DNA from: Castanea sativa
Taxonomy: Eukaryota > Streptophyta > Magnoliopsida > Fagales > Fagaceae
Direction: 5' to 3'
NCBI RefSeq assembly: GCF_040712315.1
Contig: NC_134020.1
Coordinates: forward strand, 8,019,218 to 8,083,217
Length of the DNA: 64,000 nt
Positions 1 to 10,338 of this stretch are shown here, piece by piece. The stretch's first letter is position 1. Each line of letters begins with the position of its first letter. A model generated the notes under the pieces. That model searched no databases and was not told the DNA's origin. It saw only the letters and a list, made by a program, of their open reading frames with translations. Position numbers and translations under genes: made by a program.

Positions 1-321
1 TCAGGTAGATTTGGTCTAAAATAGCAGCTCCAAAATAGGAAAAAATCTCCATTAACTAATATAGAGTTGGAAAGTCAATCAGCCATTAATCCACACCATA
101 AATCACTCCCAATTAAGCCAGATCAGCCCTAAATAGCTTGAATAACAATTATTACACATTCATCTTCCTTTGGGCCAAGCTGGGAATGTCCTGCGTTAGA
201 ATTAGCTCAAATCTCTTGAATCAGCCCATTAAGTGCTTCTTTGATCTTCTTGGATCTTGCTCTTATAATAGGCCCAACTGGAACTTGCAATGGATCCTTG
301 AATGCTTGTTGATTCTCATCA
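1..321 (+). mobile_element. 3' part of a gypsy-like LTR (same family as the solo LTR at 17690)
   Basis: This stretch matches 18175-18486 almost base for base in long blocks, including the shared end GTTGATTCTCATCA at 308-321. That copy has TG...CA termini and a target duplication, so position 321 is the LTR end here too. The left end is outside the window. No primer binding site follows, so this is a 3' LTR or a solo LTR rather than a 5' LTR. Confidence 0.75.
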
Positions 322-805
322 GATCTAGAGGTGTTTACCTTCATACATACTTAGGGTTATCAAAAACAAGATTGATGTCGAGAACTTGGTGATCTCTTCA
401 GTTGCTGTTTCAAGAGCTTAAAGAAAAACATAAGTGGGTGTACTTGTGGATGCTGTCGATCTGAGAAAGAAGTAGTCAGTGGATTCGGAACTGTCACTTG
501 GTCGTGGTAGTGAGTTTTTTACTCGATGTAGCATTAGGATGTTAGTGGTCTAAGTCCTTTTGTAAAACTTCAATTCATTCATAGTGGATCTGTTTTACCT
601 TAAGGATAGCTAGGTTAAATCCTCTCCAGGTTTTTTATCGGTTTGGTTTTCCTGGGTTATCATATCGTGTGTTATTTACTTTTCCGCACTTTTTATATGA
701 TATGATTTGTTTGTGTTAACCTAGATCTGAATAATTTATCTAAGTAATCACTTGGTTAAATAACTAGGTTAAACATCTTGTGTTTTAAGGGGTGTAAAAA
801 CGTAC
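322..805. other. No gene seen, 322-805
   Basis: AT-rich sequence with no coding pattern or repeat that I recognise. It separates the LTR end at 321 from the Tat-type LTR fragment at 806. Confidence 0.5.
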
Positions 806-1055
806 ACTAAATAAGTTTCTTTGAACCCTAAAAAAATCCTCTCAAGAACAAGGAGTGCTAATGCAAGAGGTTGTTTCCATCACCCTATCCTTTTTTATGC
901 TTATTTTTTATGTTGATGAATGTTTTATCCATAACATGAATGGTTCATAATTATTTTGTTTAAAGCATGATTGTTTTCTATGTGATTGTCATGATCTCTT
1001 TCTTGAATGTCAATAATCTGCATGTGAACAATTCTTTTTCTTTGTGAGAGAAATT
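806..1055 (+). mobile_element. Fragment of Tat/Ogre-type LTR
   Basis: About 250 bp are closely similar to 26912-27150 inside the long LTR at 25944-28464, with shared blocks such as TAAGTTTCTTTGAACC and AATCTGCATGTGAACAA. The match stops just before the hairpin array of the long LTR. It is a truncated relic in direct orientation. Confidence 0.75.
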
Positions 1056-1824
1056 AGATCTGTAAGTGCTTTGTTTTGGATTTTCACTTTTAATTTATTT
1101 ACAGTCTCTACAATACTGCTTAAAGCATCAATGCAAGTCGTATTGTGAAAACTGATGCATGGCACCATGTTTGGTGGGTAATAGGTCTGCAACCACAAAT
1201 GGCCACATCTGACTGAAATAGTAGGTTTACTCATAGGATTACATTTTCTCAAACATAGTCAGCAAGCAAAAAAAATTATAAAGTCCCCACCAAACTAAAT
1301 GATTGGTTTAATAATTTATTCCTCACATCGAGTAAAGAATATAAATGATTGATAATATATTTTTGATCACTAATTTTAGTTTTGGATTAAAATTATAGAT
1401 CTATGTGTTAGCCCAAACATCATGAGAAACTTTATACTATAAGGTGTTAGTTCTGGACTCTGTGATTGATCTATGTATTGTAAAAAGAGGTGACTCTCAT
1501 ATTTAATCATCCCATGATACATACATAAATTGCCTTTATCACGCAATTCATGTTTATGTGCAAAGCTCATGTTTCATGTTTTCTTACAATATCCCTTTAT
1601 GCTTTATCTATCCAACTAAGAAATCCTATGATCTCTGAACCTTTACTTCAGAAACTCAGAGCAAACATATTCCCATAAACTTTAACTTTCTGCTTTCTTT
1701 AGTTACCGATTGTAATGTTTCCCTTTATCTTGGATTCACATAAATATGGATATTTAAAAAGTGACAAAATCACCCTTTTGAAAGGTCACAATACTATGTC
1801 TAATATCTTTATGTAATATAACAG
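1056..1824. other. No recognised gene, 1056-1824
   Basis: AT-rich sequence upstream of the first RPA-like exon. Short open frames occur on both strands (for example 1252-1010 minus), but none has a recognisable motif. It may be intron or upstream sequence of the RPA-like gene or of its Helitron; this is inference. Confidence 0.4.
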
Positions 1825-1960
1825 GCTTATGGAAAATAACCAACCAATAGTACAAATGCCAAAGCAATTCAAACCACAAGTGACAATTCAAAAAGAGATG
1901 AACATCAACAAAAGAACCATAAGTGAAATAACAAAAATTATGTGGGACTCTGATAGTGAG
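1825..1960 (+). pseudogene. RPA1-like exon (linker before OB fold), part 1 of split gene
   Basis: The exon is bounded by an acceptor (ATAACAG, ending 1824) and a donor (GTAAGA from 1961). From 1826 it reads 45 codons without a stop, with basic and hydrophilic text such as VTIQKEMNINKRTISEIT and ending MWDSDSE. This resembles the linker that precedes the C-terminal OB fold in plant RPA1-like and Helitron-associated RPA proteins, where a similar ISEI motif occurs. The next exon lies beyond a copia insertion, at about 9683. Replication protein A binds single-stranded DNA, and RPA-like genes are carried by many plant Helitrons. Upstream exons were not found. The assignment rests on the downstream part and on the splice signals. 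Confidence 0.55.
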
Positions 1961-2067
1961 GTAAGAAAAAAAAAATACCTTCAACAATAACATTGTGTCC
2001 TTAACTTTGCTTTATGTACTATAGACCTGCTTTTACAAAATTTAACTATAAAATTATAAATTGATTG

Positions 2068-2072
2068 ATATT
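2068..2072. repeat. Target site duplication ATATT (left copy)
   Basis: ATATT directly precedes the TG of the 5' LTR. The identical ATATT follows the CA of the 3' LTR at 9683-9687. A 5-bp duplication is the normal product of Ty1-copia integration. Confidence 0.9.
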
Positions 2073-3084
2073 TGTTAGGACATGTGATTCATGTTAGAAA
2101 CATATGTCAACATTTTATGTAATTGGCTAATCCTTTGACAAAACGCACTTTACTTGTAATTGGGTAAACCTAGGATGTGTTTAATACTTCAAGGAACAAG
2201 GGTTCAAGTCCAAGTATTGAAGCCATGCAAATCTGTCCAAGATTCAAGTATTGAAGTGCAGGTTTTTAAAGCTCGACAACTAGTATTTATCGAGGTTTAA
2301 AAGAGCTGTTTTTGCCTGAGGCTTGACAGCTGCTCGATAGATAGGGTATATGTCGAGATTTATGAAGTTCAGTTTTTCAAAGCTGATTTTCATTCTATTC
2401 GTGAATGTATGTTTGGGCTTTCTTTTCTCACAACTCTAAACATATATAAGAATTATTTTAAAGGTCGTCACAGGTTGCACAGTTGCACAAGAACACAATT
2501 GCACAAGTGTGAAAAAAAGTGTGACTGGAAGCCTAGTTTGCCCTAGTTCTTCTTTCTCTTGAAGAAGCAGCTATGTTTGTACACCATAGGGTTTTGTGAC
2601 CAAGCAACTTCATGATCTTCATCGTGTGATGAACATAAGAACTTTGCAGCCAACATCCTTCTTAAGTTGGTGATCAAGTCACGTACTAGGATCTGTGCAT
2701 CTTTTAGTTAGTCACGTACTGGGAGCCGTGCAATACAAGGAGAGATTGTCACTATAGAACAAGTCCAATTGCCTATTAGGGCAAGGGTTCAACTGTAGGT
2801 TGGTAAAAGGTACTAGGATTCCTTTACTTGTAACCTCTTGTTTTAATAATAGTAGATTTTCAGGAATGTTAACCTTAAAATCACCTAGTGGGATTTTTGC
2901 TTCGGAGATTTTTCCCATTCGTAAACAAATCGCCGTGTCAAATTTTATTTTTCACTATATTATAGTTTAGTTGGTAGTTTGTTTATGCTACCACGTACAT
3001 TGCATGTTAAATTGATTAATTAATAAACTTGGGTAATTAATTAATTAATTCATCACAAGAAGTCAATAAAATTTTGGCCTATTA
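2073..3084 (+). repeat. 5' LTR of the gag-only copia element
   Basis: Starts TGTTAGGACATG and ends GGCCTATTA, and is about 1.01 kb long. It pairs with 8673-9682. A TATATAAG box at 2453-2460 is a likely core promoter. The upstream part (U3) carries several TCGA-centred motifs, such as CTCGATAGATAGGG, which recur in the interior at 6160-6470. Confidence 0.92.
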
Positions 3085-3086
3085 AG

Positions 3087-3098
3087 TGGTATCAGAGC
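3087..3098 (+). promoter_or_regulatory. Primer binding site, initiator Met tRNA
   Basis: TGGTATCAGAGC lies two bases after the LTR end. This is the standard plant copia PBS, complementary to the 3' end of initiator Met tRNA, where minus-strand DNA synthesis would start. Confidence 0.93.
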
Positions 3099-3156
3099 AA
3101 TCACACTCTGATTAGGGTTTAATCTTTGTTGTGTGATCCATTGACCCCTGTTTATC

Positions 3157-5058
3157 ATGGATAGAGGACAGTCACTCATTGTACCTCCTTTATTTAATGA
3201 CATTAACTATGCATACTGGAAAGTACGTATGAGAGCTTTCTTGCAGTCTTTAGATGAGAAAGTGTGACAAGCTATGGAAATAGGCTGGACCAAGCCGAAG
3301 GAAGCGCCGACCGACTGGGATGATGCAAAGATCAAGGCGGCAAATTTCAACAGCAGGGCATTGAATTATTTATTCAGTACGGTCACAAACGAGGAGTTCA
3401 AGAAGATATCCTCCACTGAAACTACAAAAGAAGCATGAACCATTCTTCAAACAACCTATGAGGGAACCAAGGTTGTTAAGGATTCGAAGTTACAAAGGCT
3501 CACTTCAAGCTTTGAAGAGATCAAGATAGAGGAAGATAAGTTATTTGATAAGTTCTATGCCAGGCTTAAGGACATAGTAAACTCAGCATTTAATCTTAGG
3601 AAAACCATTCCTAAACTTAAGATTGTGAGAAACGTGCTCAGATCTCTGCCCGAGAGATTCCATGCTAAGATCATTGCGATTGAGGAGTCAAAGGATATTG
3701 ACAAAATTCCATTGACAGAGCTAGTTGGAAATCTGCAGACCTTTGAGTTGGGCTTGCCTAGGATCGGGAAGTCAAGTAAGGGTAAGAGCATTGCATTGAA
3801 GGCCAAGAGTAGTGACACGGATGAGTCTTCCAATGATGAAGATTCTAAAATGAAGTCCTACATCACCCGGTAGTTCAAGAAATTCATGAAAAATGCCAAT
3901 GCAAAGGGCTTCAACAAGGACCGTAGGCAATCAAGTTCTTCTCACTCTAAGAGCCAAGACAAAGGGAAGAAGGATGCTAGGGATGGTGGTTAGTACATTG
4001 TTCCCTTAAGACCCAAGTGTTTCGAGTGTCAAGGTTTCGGTCACATGAAACAAGAGTGCCCTACTTATCTCAAATCCATTGGGAAAAGCAAAACACTTGC
4101 TACTACCTTAAGTGACACCAAACCCGAGGATGATTCCGAAAATGAAGATGATGGAATCCTAAATGCCTTCACCACCACTGTTAATCTTACTGAGGGGATT
4201 GTAGAAGATGTGAATGAAGAAGAAAACTTGGTGGAATCAAAGTTTGAGAAGATGGATGAGCAAGATGACATCCACACAGCCTATGCAAAGTTATATAAGG
4301 TCTTGAAAAAGTATGAGAAGTTGTATAGGTTGGCCACCAAGAAGCTCAGTGATGTGGAGCTTCAGGGAGAACAACTCTCCATAAAGTTTGATGAAGCAAA
4401 TCAGACCATTGGAGCATTGAGGTTTGAAAATAATTTCTTAGCTGAGAAGGTCGAGAAGCTTGAGGCGGAATTGTTCCAAGTTAGAGCTCAGTTGGAGAGG
4501 ACCTCAAGTGCAAAGCTTGATAAGATGCTCAGCATGCAGAAATTTGCCTCCAATTGAATTGGTTTAGGGTATGATTTCTCTTCTCCTAATATTGCTTCTT
4601 CTAGTACTACTATTTTTGTTTCTCCTGCTAATAATATTAAATCTGAGAATAATGATGCTAAAAATGTGATAACTAGTGAGAACATAGACAAGGGTTTATC
4701 TATCTTAAGAGCACCTCCTAAGCTTGCTAAGAAAGAAATCAAAAACCTTAGGGCTAAGAAGTGTAATACTCAAAAGTCCAAAGAGAAGAAGCAGCATCTC
4801 TGTCATCACTGTGGAGCACTCGGACACACTCGACCAAATTGCTACAAGTGGCAAGCCACTCAACAAAGCAACATCATGGTCTCTTCAAGAAACTTGAGTC
4901 AGTTTCCATCCTCTCTTGCTCCTCTTGGAGATTTTCTCAAAGCCCTCATGTTCCTTACGAACTTGAATGATTGAAATTCTTCCCCCTCTCCGCTGGTTTA
5001 AGGGTTTGCCAAAAAGAAAGGTTCTTCCAAAGTGTGAAAGGAAAAAGGCTCTAAGTGA
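3157..5058 (+). pseudogene. gag: Copia-type Gag (UBN2-like, two CCHC knuckles), inactivated by stops
   Basis: A single frame runs from ATG 3157 to TGA 5056-5058, about 633 codons. It begins MDRGQSLIVPPLFN, the usual start of UBN2/copia Gag. A region with VVKDSKLQRLTSSFEEIKI and LRSLPERFHAKI follows (capsid-like part), then a basic stretch and a CCHC knuckle CFECQGFGHMKQEC (4018-4059). After that come an acidic linker, a coiled coil with ALRFENNFLAEKVEKLEAEL, and a second knuckle CHHCGALGHTRPNC (4801-4842). Eight in-frame stops (3265, 3436, 3871, 3991, 4555, 4972, 4999, 5035) break it, but there is no frameshift. Most stops are one C-to-T or G-to-A change from a sense codon. Gag would coat RNA and form particles. 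No pol frame follows; the frame ends and T-rich non-coding sequence begins. Confidence 0.9.
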
Positions 5059-6952
5059 TTTAGTCACCTTTTCTCTTTCTCCTTCTCTTGTTTTTTGTTT
5101 TTGCATTACTTGTGTGTTTTGCTCTCTTATTTTGAGAAAGTCTAGTTTTTTTTTTTTTTTTGCATTGCTTTGGTTGACATGTTTTTGTTTGTTTGTTTTT
5201 TAGTTTTGTTTTATTTTGCTTTCATTCGTAAAAAAAATTAAAATAAAAAATAAAAAATAGAAAAATACAAAAACAATGTGTGTTTGTGTACATTGGAACT
5301 TGTGTACCTTGAATGGCCAATAAAACAAAGTTTTCTAAACTCGTATCACTTGTAGCTTAGATGAGTATCTCTATGCACAACTAAGCAAGTGAGTCTTGTG
5401 GCTCTTGTTTGTGATGAGTAAGATTAAATTATCTCTTGTACTTAACACTCATATCACACTTTTTGACGGAAAGGACTAGAAAATCCTAAGAGCAAGGCAT
5501 AAATAACCATTTCACCACTATTGCTCACCAATCATAAAATAACATATGTATGCTTCGGCATAGCAAAAGTGCAATGTCAAAAAGCTTAACATAGTTGGGT
5601 ATTTCTTTTCTCTCTATTGTATGCCCATGCATGATATTCTTAATAAATGAAAAATATGCAAAGAAAATTAAAGCAAATAAATCAAAATGCTTTAAAACAT
5701 GATTGCAAGTGTGTATTCTAGGAGATGTGGGAGTTATAGGATGTACCTCGAAGGTGATAGTCCCCATTAAGCAGTTATGATCATGTGTGAGCTAAATTGA
5801 TTTACTCATATCTCAAATCGTCATAACATAAAGACACTTATACAATCTTGCGATGTTTTCACACACACAACACGTAATATTCTTCGACACTTTTGATACA
5901 TGTGCAGGTACAATATGATTTGGTTATCACAAGATTTTGCATATGTTAATGTATGCTCACTAAACTATCTTAACTTGTTTTTGAAATATAAAATTGGTTC
6001 TTGTTTAGTGTGTGTGTGTGTGTTTTGGATCTAAATGCACTACATTTTTTTTTATGAGAGATAATTTTGAGAGCTTAAAATGTTGGTTGGATCCTTGGTT
6101 GAGTTGCATGTTTGATTGCATTCATGTATGTGTTTTTCTCTTCTTTGAAAAACAGTTTTTAAGCAATCTCGACAGCTAGGCTATCTATCTAGCTCTTGAG
6201 CTTGTTTTTATCGCAATCTCGATAGCTCCTCAATCTATCAAGAAAGTTTCTGTCTCCTCAATAGATTTTCGATAGTTCCTCGATCCATCTAGCCTCTTTG
6301 CTGTGAAAATCTCTCGGACAATCGCTCGATAGCTATCTCGATAGCTACATCTCCGTGTTTTTAATTCTCAACAACTCTCGATCCATCGAGGTTTATGAGA
6401 TTCCTATACATAAGATCCTCGTGATACCAGGTTCATTTCTTCCCGATCTCTCTCGATAGAATCAATCTCTTCACTTCCCAAAACCTCTCTCACTTACTCC
6501 AAACCTCATCCCGACTTAGTTTTTGGTCTCAAGATCTTCTTTCTTCTCTGATATGATGCTTTCTCACTCATTAATCATGCATTTCATATCTTTTGACCTA
6601 AATTTTAGGGATTTCTAAAAATTTTGGGGTTTTTCAAAATTGATGAAGTTTTTGTGAAATTTTTGGGATGGGTCTTGCTTAAATGATTTTAAATCATCAT
6701 GCATTGCATCACATTTGCATTATAACAATGTTTCATGCATTTTATATGTGTGTTTACCTTGTTACAATGATTATGTGCTGGTAGGTTTGGATTGGGTTGA
6801 ACCCATGATGTTTTTACTATTACATATCACATGCTCATGCATTTTCATGCATACGTACCTTACATTTGCTATATTCTTATATATTGATTGTGATTGGTGC
6901 TTTTCTGCGTGTCTCTCTTTCTCCCTCTCTTCTTGTTTCGGTTAGTTGCTCT
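5059..6952. other. Interior of the copia element without ORFs
   Basis: T-rich sequence between gag and the second pseudogene. Its first part (to about 5815) is also present in the minus-strand copy at 51830-52560, so it belongs to the element. No reverse transcriptase, integrase or protease motif was found in either direction. A short GT run occurs near 6009-6022. Confidence 0.7.
6160..6470 (+). repeat. Cluster of degenerate TCGATAG-type motifs
   Basis: About a dozen irregular copies of CTCGATAGCT, CTCGATCCATC and related words lie within 300 bp. The same words occur in the LTRs at about 2270-2365 and 8870-8960. The arrangement is imperfect and interspersed rather than strictly tandem. Confidence 0.65.
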
Positions 6953-8088
6953 ATGGCACCTAAACAAAAATATACTTCATCCCGTAACCCTCTTCATTCC
7001 GGGGCATCTACCTTTTCTCGATCCTACCCCTTCCCATGTTCGGTTCCATGATGATAAAGCCTGCACTGACTTTTCAGAGAACTTTTCTAGACAAGGCATT
7101 TATTCGGAACGCCAAGTCATTTTGTCGGACTTCTCTAACACTACCCTATTCGCTGTCATTCACAATAAGGGTTGGGGGTCACTGTGTGACGTCCCAGTCA
7201 CTTGTCCATTCGTGCTTATTTAGGAGTTCTACTCCAACATGCATGGATCTGATTATTTAGTATCTCTCTTTGTCGCTCGCGTTCGAGGTACATGCATCGT
7301 GGTCACTCCGGATATTATATCTGACATGCTCCATGTCCTTAGGGTAGCGCATCCTGACTACTCTGGTTGTGATCATCTTAAGACCGTGTCTAAAGATGAG
7401 CTTATGTGTTCTTTTTTGGGGTGATCATCAGTTCACTCCTTGTTCGACCTTTGCTAAAGATCCTAGGTTTATTAACATGGTTATGACTTTTGTTTTGCGT
7501 CATCTTTCTCACTATAACTCCATTACAGAGCCCCGTGCTCAGTTTTTGCTTTCCCTCTTAAAGCATCTCACTATAGACTTCCCCTCTCATTTAATTCTTT
7601 CGCCCATTGATGTCTATAGGGATACAACGACTTGTGATATTCTCATCTTCCCTTCGGCTATCACAAGGATTCTACGCCATTTCTCTGTCTCCATTCCCAT
7701 TTTTGACCACTTCCATGTCATGTGTGCCATAGACGCCGCTACTGTTAAACGGAGTGAGGCGTAGCTACGTTCGAGGTGGCCCGGGACGACGATTCCTCCA
7801 GCTTCTACTACTCCATCCACATCCGCTCCCTCTTCTTCTATGGGTAGTGTGACTCTCGAGGACATTATGGCACAGCTTGTGTGCATGGATTCTCACCTTA
7901 ACACTCTCAGTGATAAGTTGTGTCAGGTGAACACCCGTATTAGTCGTATTGCAAGATGACTGGCTGTCATGGGTGGCTTCGTTGCTTCACCTCCTCCTAC
8001 TCTAGAGGCTTCTAAGGACAATGACGATGATGGTGATGCTGAGGATGATGGTGCTAGCTCTTCCAGTGCTAATGAGATGTCTACTTGA
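6953..8088 (+). pseudogene. Putative plant transposon protein (PTMP-type) ORF, frameshifted
   Basis: Read with two frame changes (near 7040 and 7420), this gives about 375 residues starting MAPKQKYTSSRNPLHSG. The conserved core includes SDFSNTTLFAVIHNKGW, EFYSNMHGSDYLVSLFV, RGTCIVVTPDIISDMLHV, FINMVMTFVLRHLSHYNSIT and VMCAIDAATVKRSEA. It ends in an acidic Ser/Asp-rich tail and a final EMST. This matches the widespread plant family annotated as putative plant transposon protein domain, whose biochemical role I do not know. In-frame stops at 7221, 7762 and in the tail (after ISRIAR) mostly sit where relatives have Gln or Arg codons. It lies 1.9 kb after gag and 0.6 kb before the 3' LTR, well inside the element, so it travels with it. 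Confidence 0.8.
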
Positions 8089-8660
8089 TGTACTTACCCT
8101 TTGTCACTCATGACAAAAATGGGGAGTAGTTTTAGATATGAAAGTAGTCTTACTCATATGGGGAGGGTTAGTATAGGAGGTTTTTGTTAGAGGGAGTATT
8201 TATATATTTTTGAGGAATGTAGTGAGGACTTATGTATCTTTTTCTTTTCATTCTATTTTAAATACATTGTTCATGTACCTTAGATCTTGTGATCATGTTG
8301 TGATAGCAAGCCTTGTACTTGTTGATATATATACACACACATTTGAGGTTGTTATTACAGTTCTTTCACCTATCTTTACATGTGTTGATTCTTTTCTCTC
8401 TTTATGCACATGCTTCTTATATCTTGTATGCAATCTTTTATTTCTGTTTCACACTAAGATGCCTTGATAAGTTTTGTTTAAAGTGTTTCAAAAATACAGA
8501 TTGTCAAAGTCTCTCTTGTCATGAACACTCTTCTTGCAAAAATTTTCAAGAATTTGTGTTAGGATAGATTTTACTATACTTAAAAAGTGAATATGAATTG
8601 AGTGATTTATGAATTCTCTCATATGTTCAGTTGTTTGTTGTGATTTTGTCATGGATTGCC
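8089..8660. other. 3' untranslated interior of the copia element
   Basis: No ORF. T-rich sequence between the second pseudogene and the purine tract. Confidence 0.6.
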
Positions 8661-8672
8661 AAAGGAGGAGAT
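8661..8672 (+). promoter_or_regulatory. Polypurine tract
   Basis: AAAGGAGGAG followed by AT lies immediately before the TG of the 3' LTR. This is the expected plus-strand primer position. Confidence 0.85.
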
Positions 8673-9682
8673 TGTTAGGACATATGTGATTCATGTTAGA
8701 AACATATGTCAACATTTTATGTAATTGGTTAATCTTTTGACAAAACGCACTTTACTTGTAATTGGATAGACCTAGGATGTGTTTAATACTTCAAGGAATA
8801 AGGGTTTAAGTCTAAGTATTGAAGCCATGCAAATATGTCCAAGATTCAAGTATTGAAGTGCAGGTTTTTAACGCTCGACAGCTAGTATCTATCGAGGTTT
8901 AAAAGAGCTGTTTCAGCCCGAGGCTCGACAACTGCTCGATAGATAGGGTATTTGTCGAGATTTATGAAGTTCATTTTTTCAAAGATGATTTTCATTCAAT
9001 TCGTGAATGTATGTTTGGGCTTTTTTTTTCTCACAATCCTAAACATACATAAGGATTATTTTAAGGATCGTCACAGGTTGCACAGTTGCACAAGAACACA
9101 ATTGCACAAGTGTGAAGAAAAGGGTGACTAGAAACCTAATTTGACCTAGTTCTTTTTTCTCTTGAAGAAGCTGCTATGTTTGTACACCATAGGGTTTTGT
9201 GATCAAGCAACTTCATGATTTTCATTGTGTGATGAACAGAAGAACTTTGCAGCTAACATCCTTCTCAAGTTGGTGATCAAGTTGCGTACTGGGATCCGTG
9301 CATCTTTTGGTTAGTCACGTACTGGGAACCGTGCAATACAAGGATAGATTGTCACTACAAGTCCAATTGTGGATTAGGGTAAGGGTTCAACTGTAAGTTG
9401 GTATAACGTACTGAGATTCCTTTACTTGTAACCGCTTATTTAAATAATAGTGGATTCTCGAGAGTAGTGACCTTAAAATCACCCAGTGGGGTTTTTGCCT
9501 CGGAGGTTTTCCCCATTCGTAAACAAATCACCGTGTCAACTTTTATTTTCCGCTGCATTATACTTTAGTTGGTGATTTGTTTATGCTACCATGTACATTG
9601 CATGTTAAATTGATTAATTAATAAATTTTGGTAATTAATCAATTAATTCATCATAAGGAGTCAATAAAATTTTGGCCTATCA
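8673..9682 (+). repeat. 3' LTR of the gag-only copia element
   Basis: Starts TGTTAGGACATA and ends GGCCTATCA. It is the partner of 2073-3084, differing by scattered transitions and small indels. Confidence 0.92.
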
Positions 9683-9687
9683 ATATT
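9683..9687. repeat. Target site duplication ATATT (right copy)
   Basis: Identical to 2068-2072. It directly follows the 3' LTR and is also the first part of the RPA-like exon remnant. Confidence 0.9.
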
Positions 9688-10338
9688 AAATTCAATTTCT
9701 GGGAAACTATCTTTACCTGTCAAGGAAAGATTATAAAAATTGACATAGATAATTTTGGTTGGTACTTTATCTCTTGAGAAGTATGTCGTAAAAAGGTAAA
9801 ATCAAGAAATAAATTTTTATGGTGTGACAATTGCAACAAAAAGGCATGCTTCCCAATCCCAAGGTACATAAAATGAAAATATTAACTTTTTATATTAAAA
9901 TACACAACAACTAATATGATATTAACATTATATATGTCATTTCTTTTATCAAGTATAGAATTCAATTAAAGGTTGAAGATAGCTCAGGAATGGCCACATT
10001 CATTTTATTTGATTCAGAAGTAGAAAAATTACTAAACATATCAGCAAAAGACCTTTTGAACAAATGTTTAGAGGTGAGAATATGGAAGATGAAATTCGTA
10101 TTTAATATTTACTAAACTTTACTTGAGTGTACAATTTGAAAAGTGTTACTTTTGTTAGGAGCCTGAAGAAGTCATCCTTCCTATGCAAATAGAAAATTTG
10201 AAAGGAAAACAATTTGTTTTCCAAATACGACTAAATGACTATAATTTCAAGTATGGATGGGAATTCTACACCGTCAAGAAACTTTTTGACTCTTTTGAAG
10301 AAACTGACAAAGCAATTCGGCTTGATAAAATGATAGAA
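9683..10338 (+). pseudogene. RPA1-like C-terminal OB-fold exons, part 2 of split gene
   Basis: Three exon segments are readable: 9683-9863, 9959-10073 and 10159-10338, separated by introns with GT...AG ends. Joined, they read FNFWETIFTCQGKIIK, NFGWYFIS, then RKKVKSRNKFLWCDNC, KVEDSSGMATFILFDSEV, LLNISAKDLLNKCLE and LKGKQFVFQIRLNDYN. This is the C-terminal OB fold and C4 zinc ribbon of RPA1-like proteins. A TGA at 9775-9777 replaces the first zinc-ribbon Cys (expected C-x2-C; EVC remains), so the protein is broken apart from the copia insertion as well. The sequence joins 2067 directly when one duplication copy and the element are removed. A possible last exon lies at about 10425-10564. Its place upstream of a Helitron 3' end suggests Helitron-encoded RPA. 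Confidence 0.75.

Larger units (their letters stand above)
2073..9682 (+). mobile_element. Complete non-autonomous copia-type LTR element with gag and a plant transposon protein ORF
   Basis: A 7.6-kb unit is bounded by two LTRs of about 1.01 kb (TG...TA and TG...CA) and a perfect 5-bp duplication. In order it has a 5' LTR, a PBS matching initiator Met tRNA, a gag pseudogene with two CCHC knuckles, a 1.9-kb stretch without ORFs, a second pseudogene with the putative plant transposon protein domain, a purine-rich tract and a 3' LTR. I find no protease, integrase, reverse transcriptase or RNase H text in any frame of the 5.6-kb interior, so it must have relied on another element for enzymes. LTR divergence in the parts compared is about 5 percent, mostly transitions. 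A truncated relative lies on the minus strand at 51830-54927, and a solo LTR at 57097-59540. Confidence 0.9.

Noticed and set aside
1010..1252. 80-codon minus-strand frame
   Set aside because: It partly overlaps the Tat/Ogre LTR fragment and has no recognisable motif; taken as chance.
3087..3098. tRNA gene fragment
   Set aside because: Only the 12 bases complementary to the tRNA 3' end are present; this is a primer binding site. No tRNA or rRNA gene was seen in the window.
2073..9682. Endogenous pararetrovirus (caulimovirus type), because of the initiator Met tRNA site
   Set aside because: True LTRs, a purine tract directly before the 3' LTR and a 5-bp target duplication show LTR retroelement integration; no movement or coat protein text is present.
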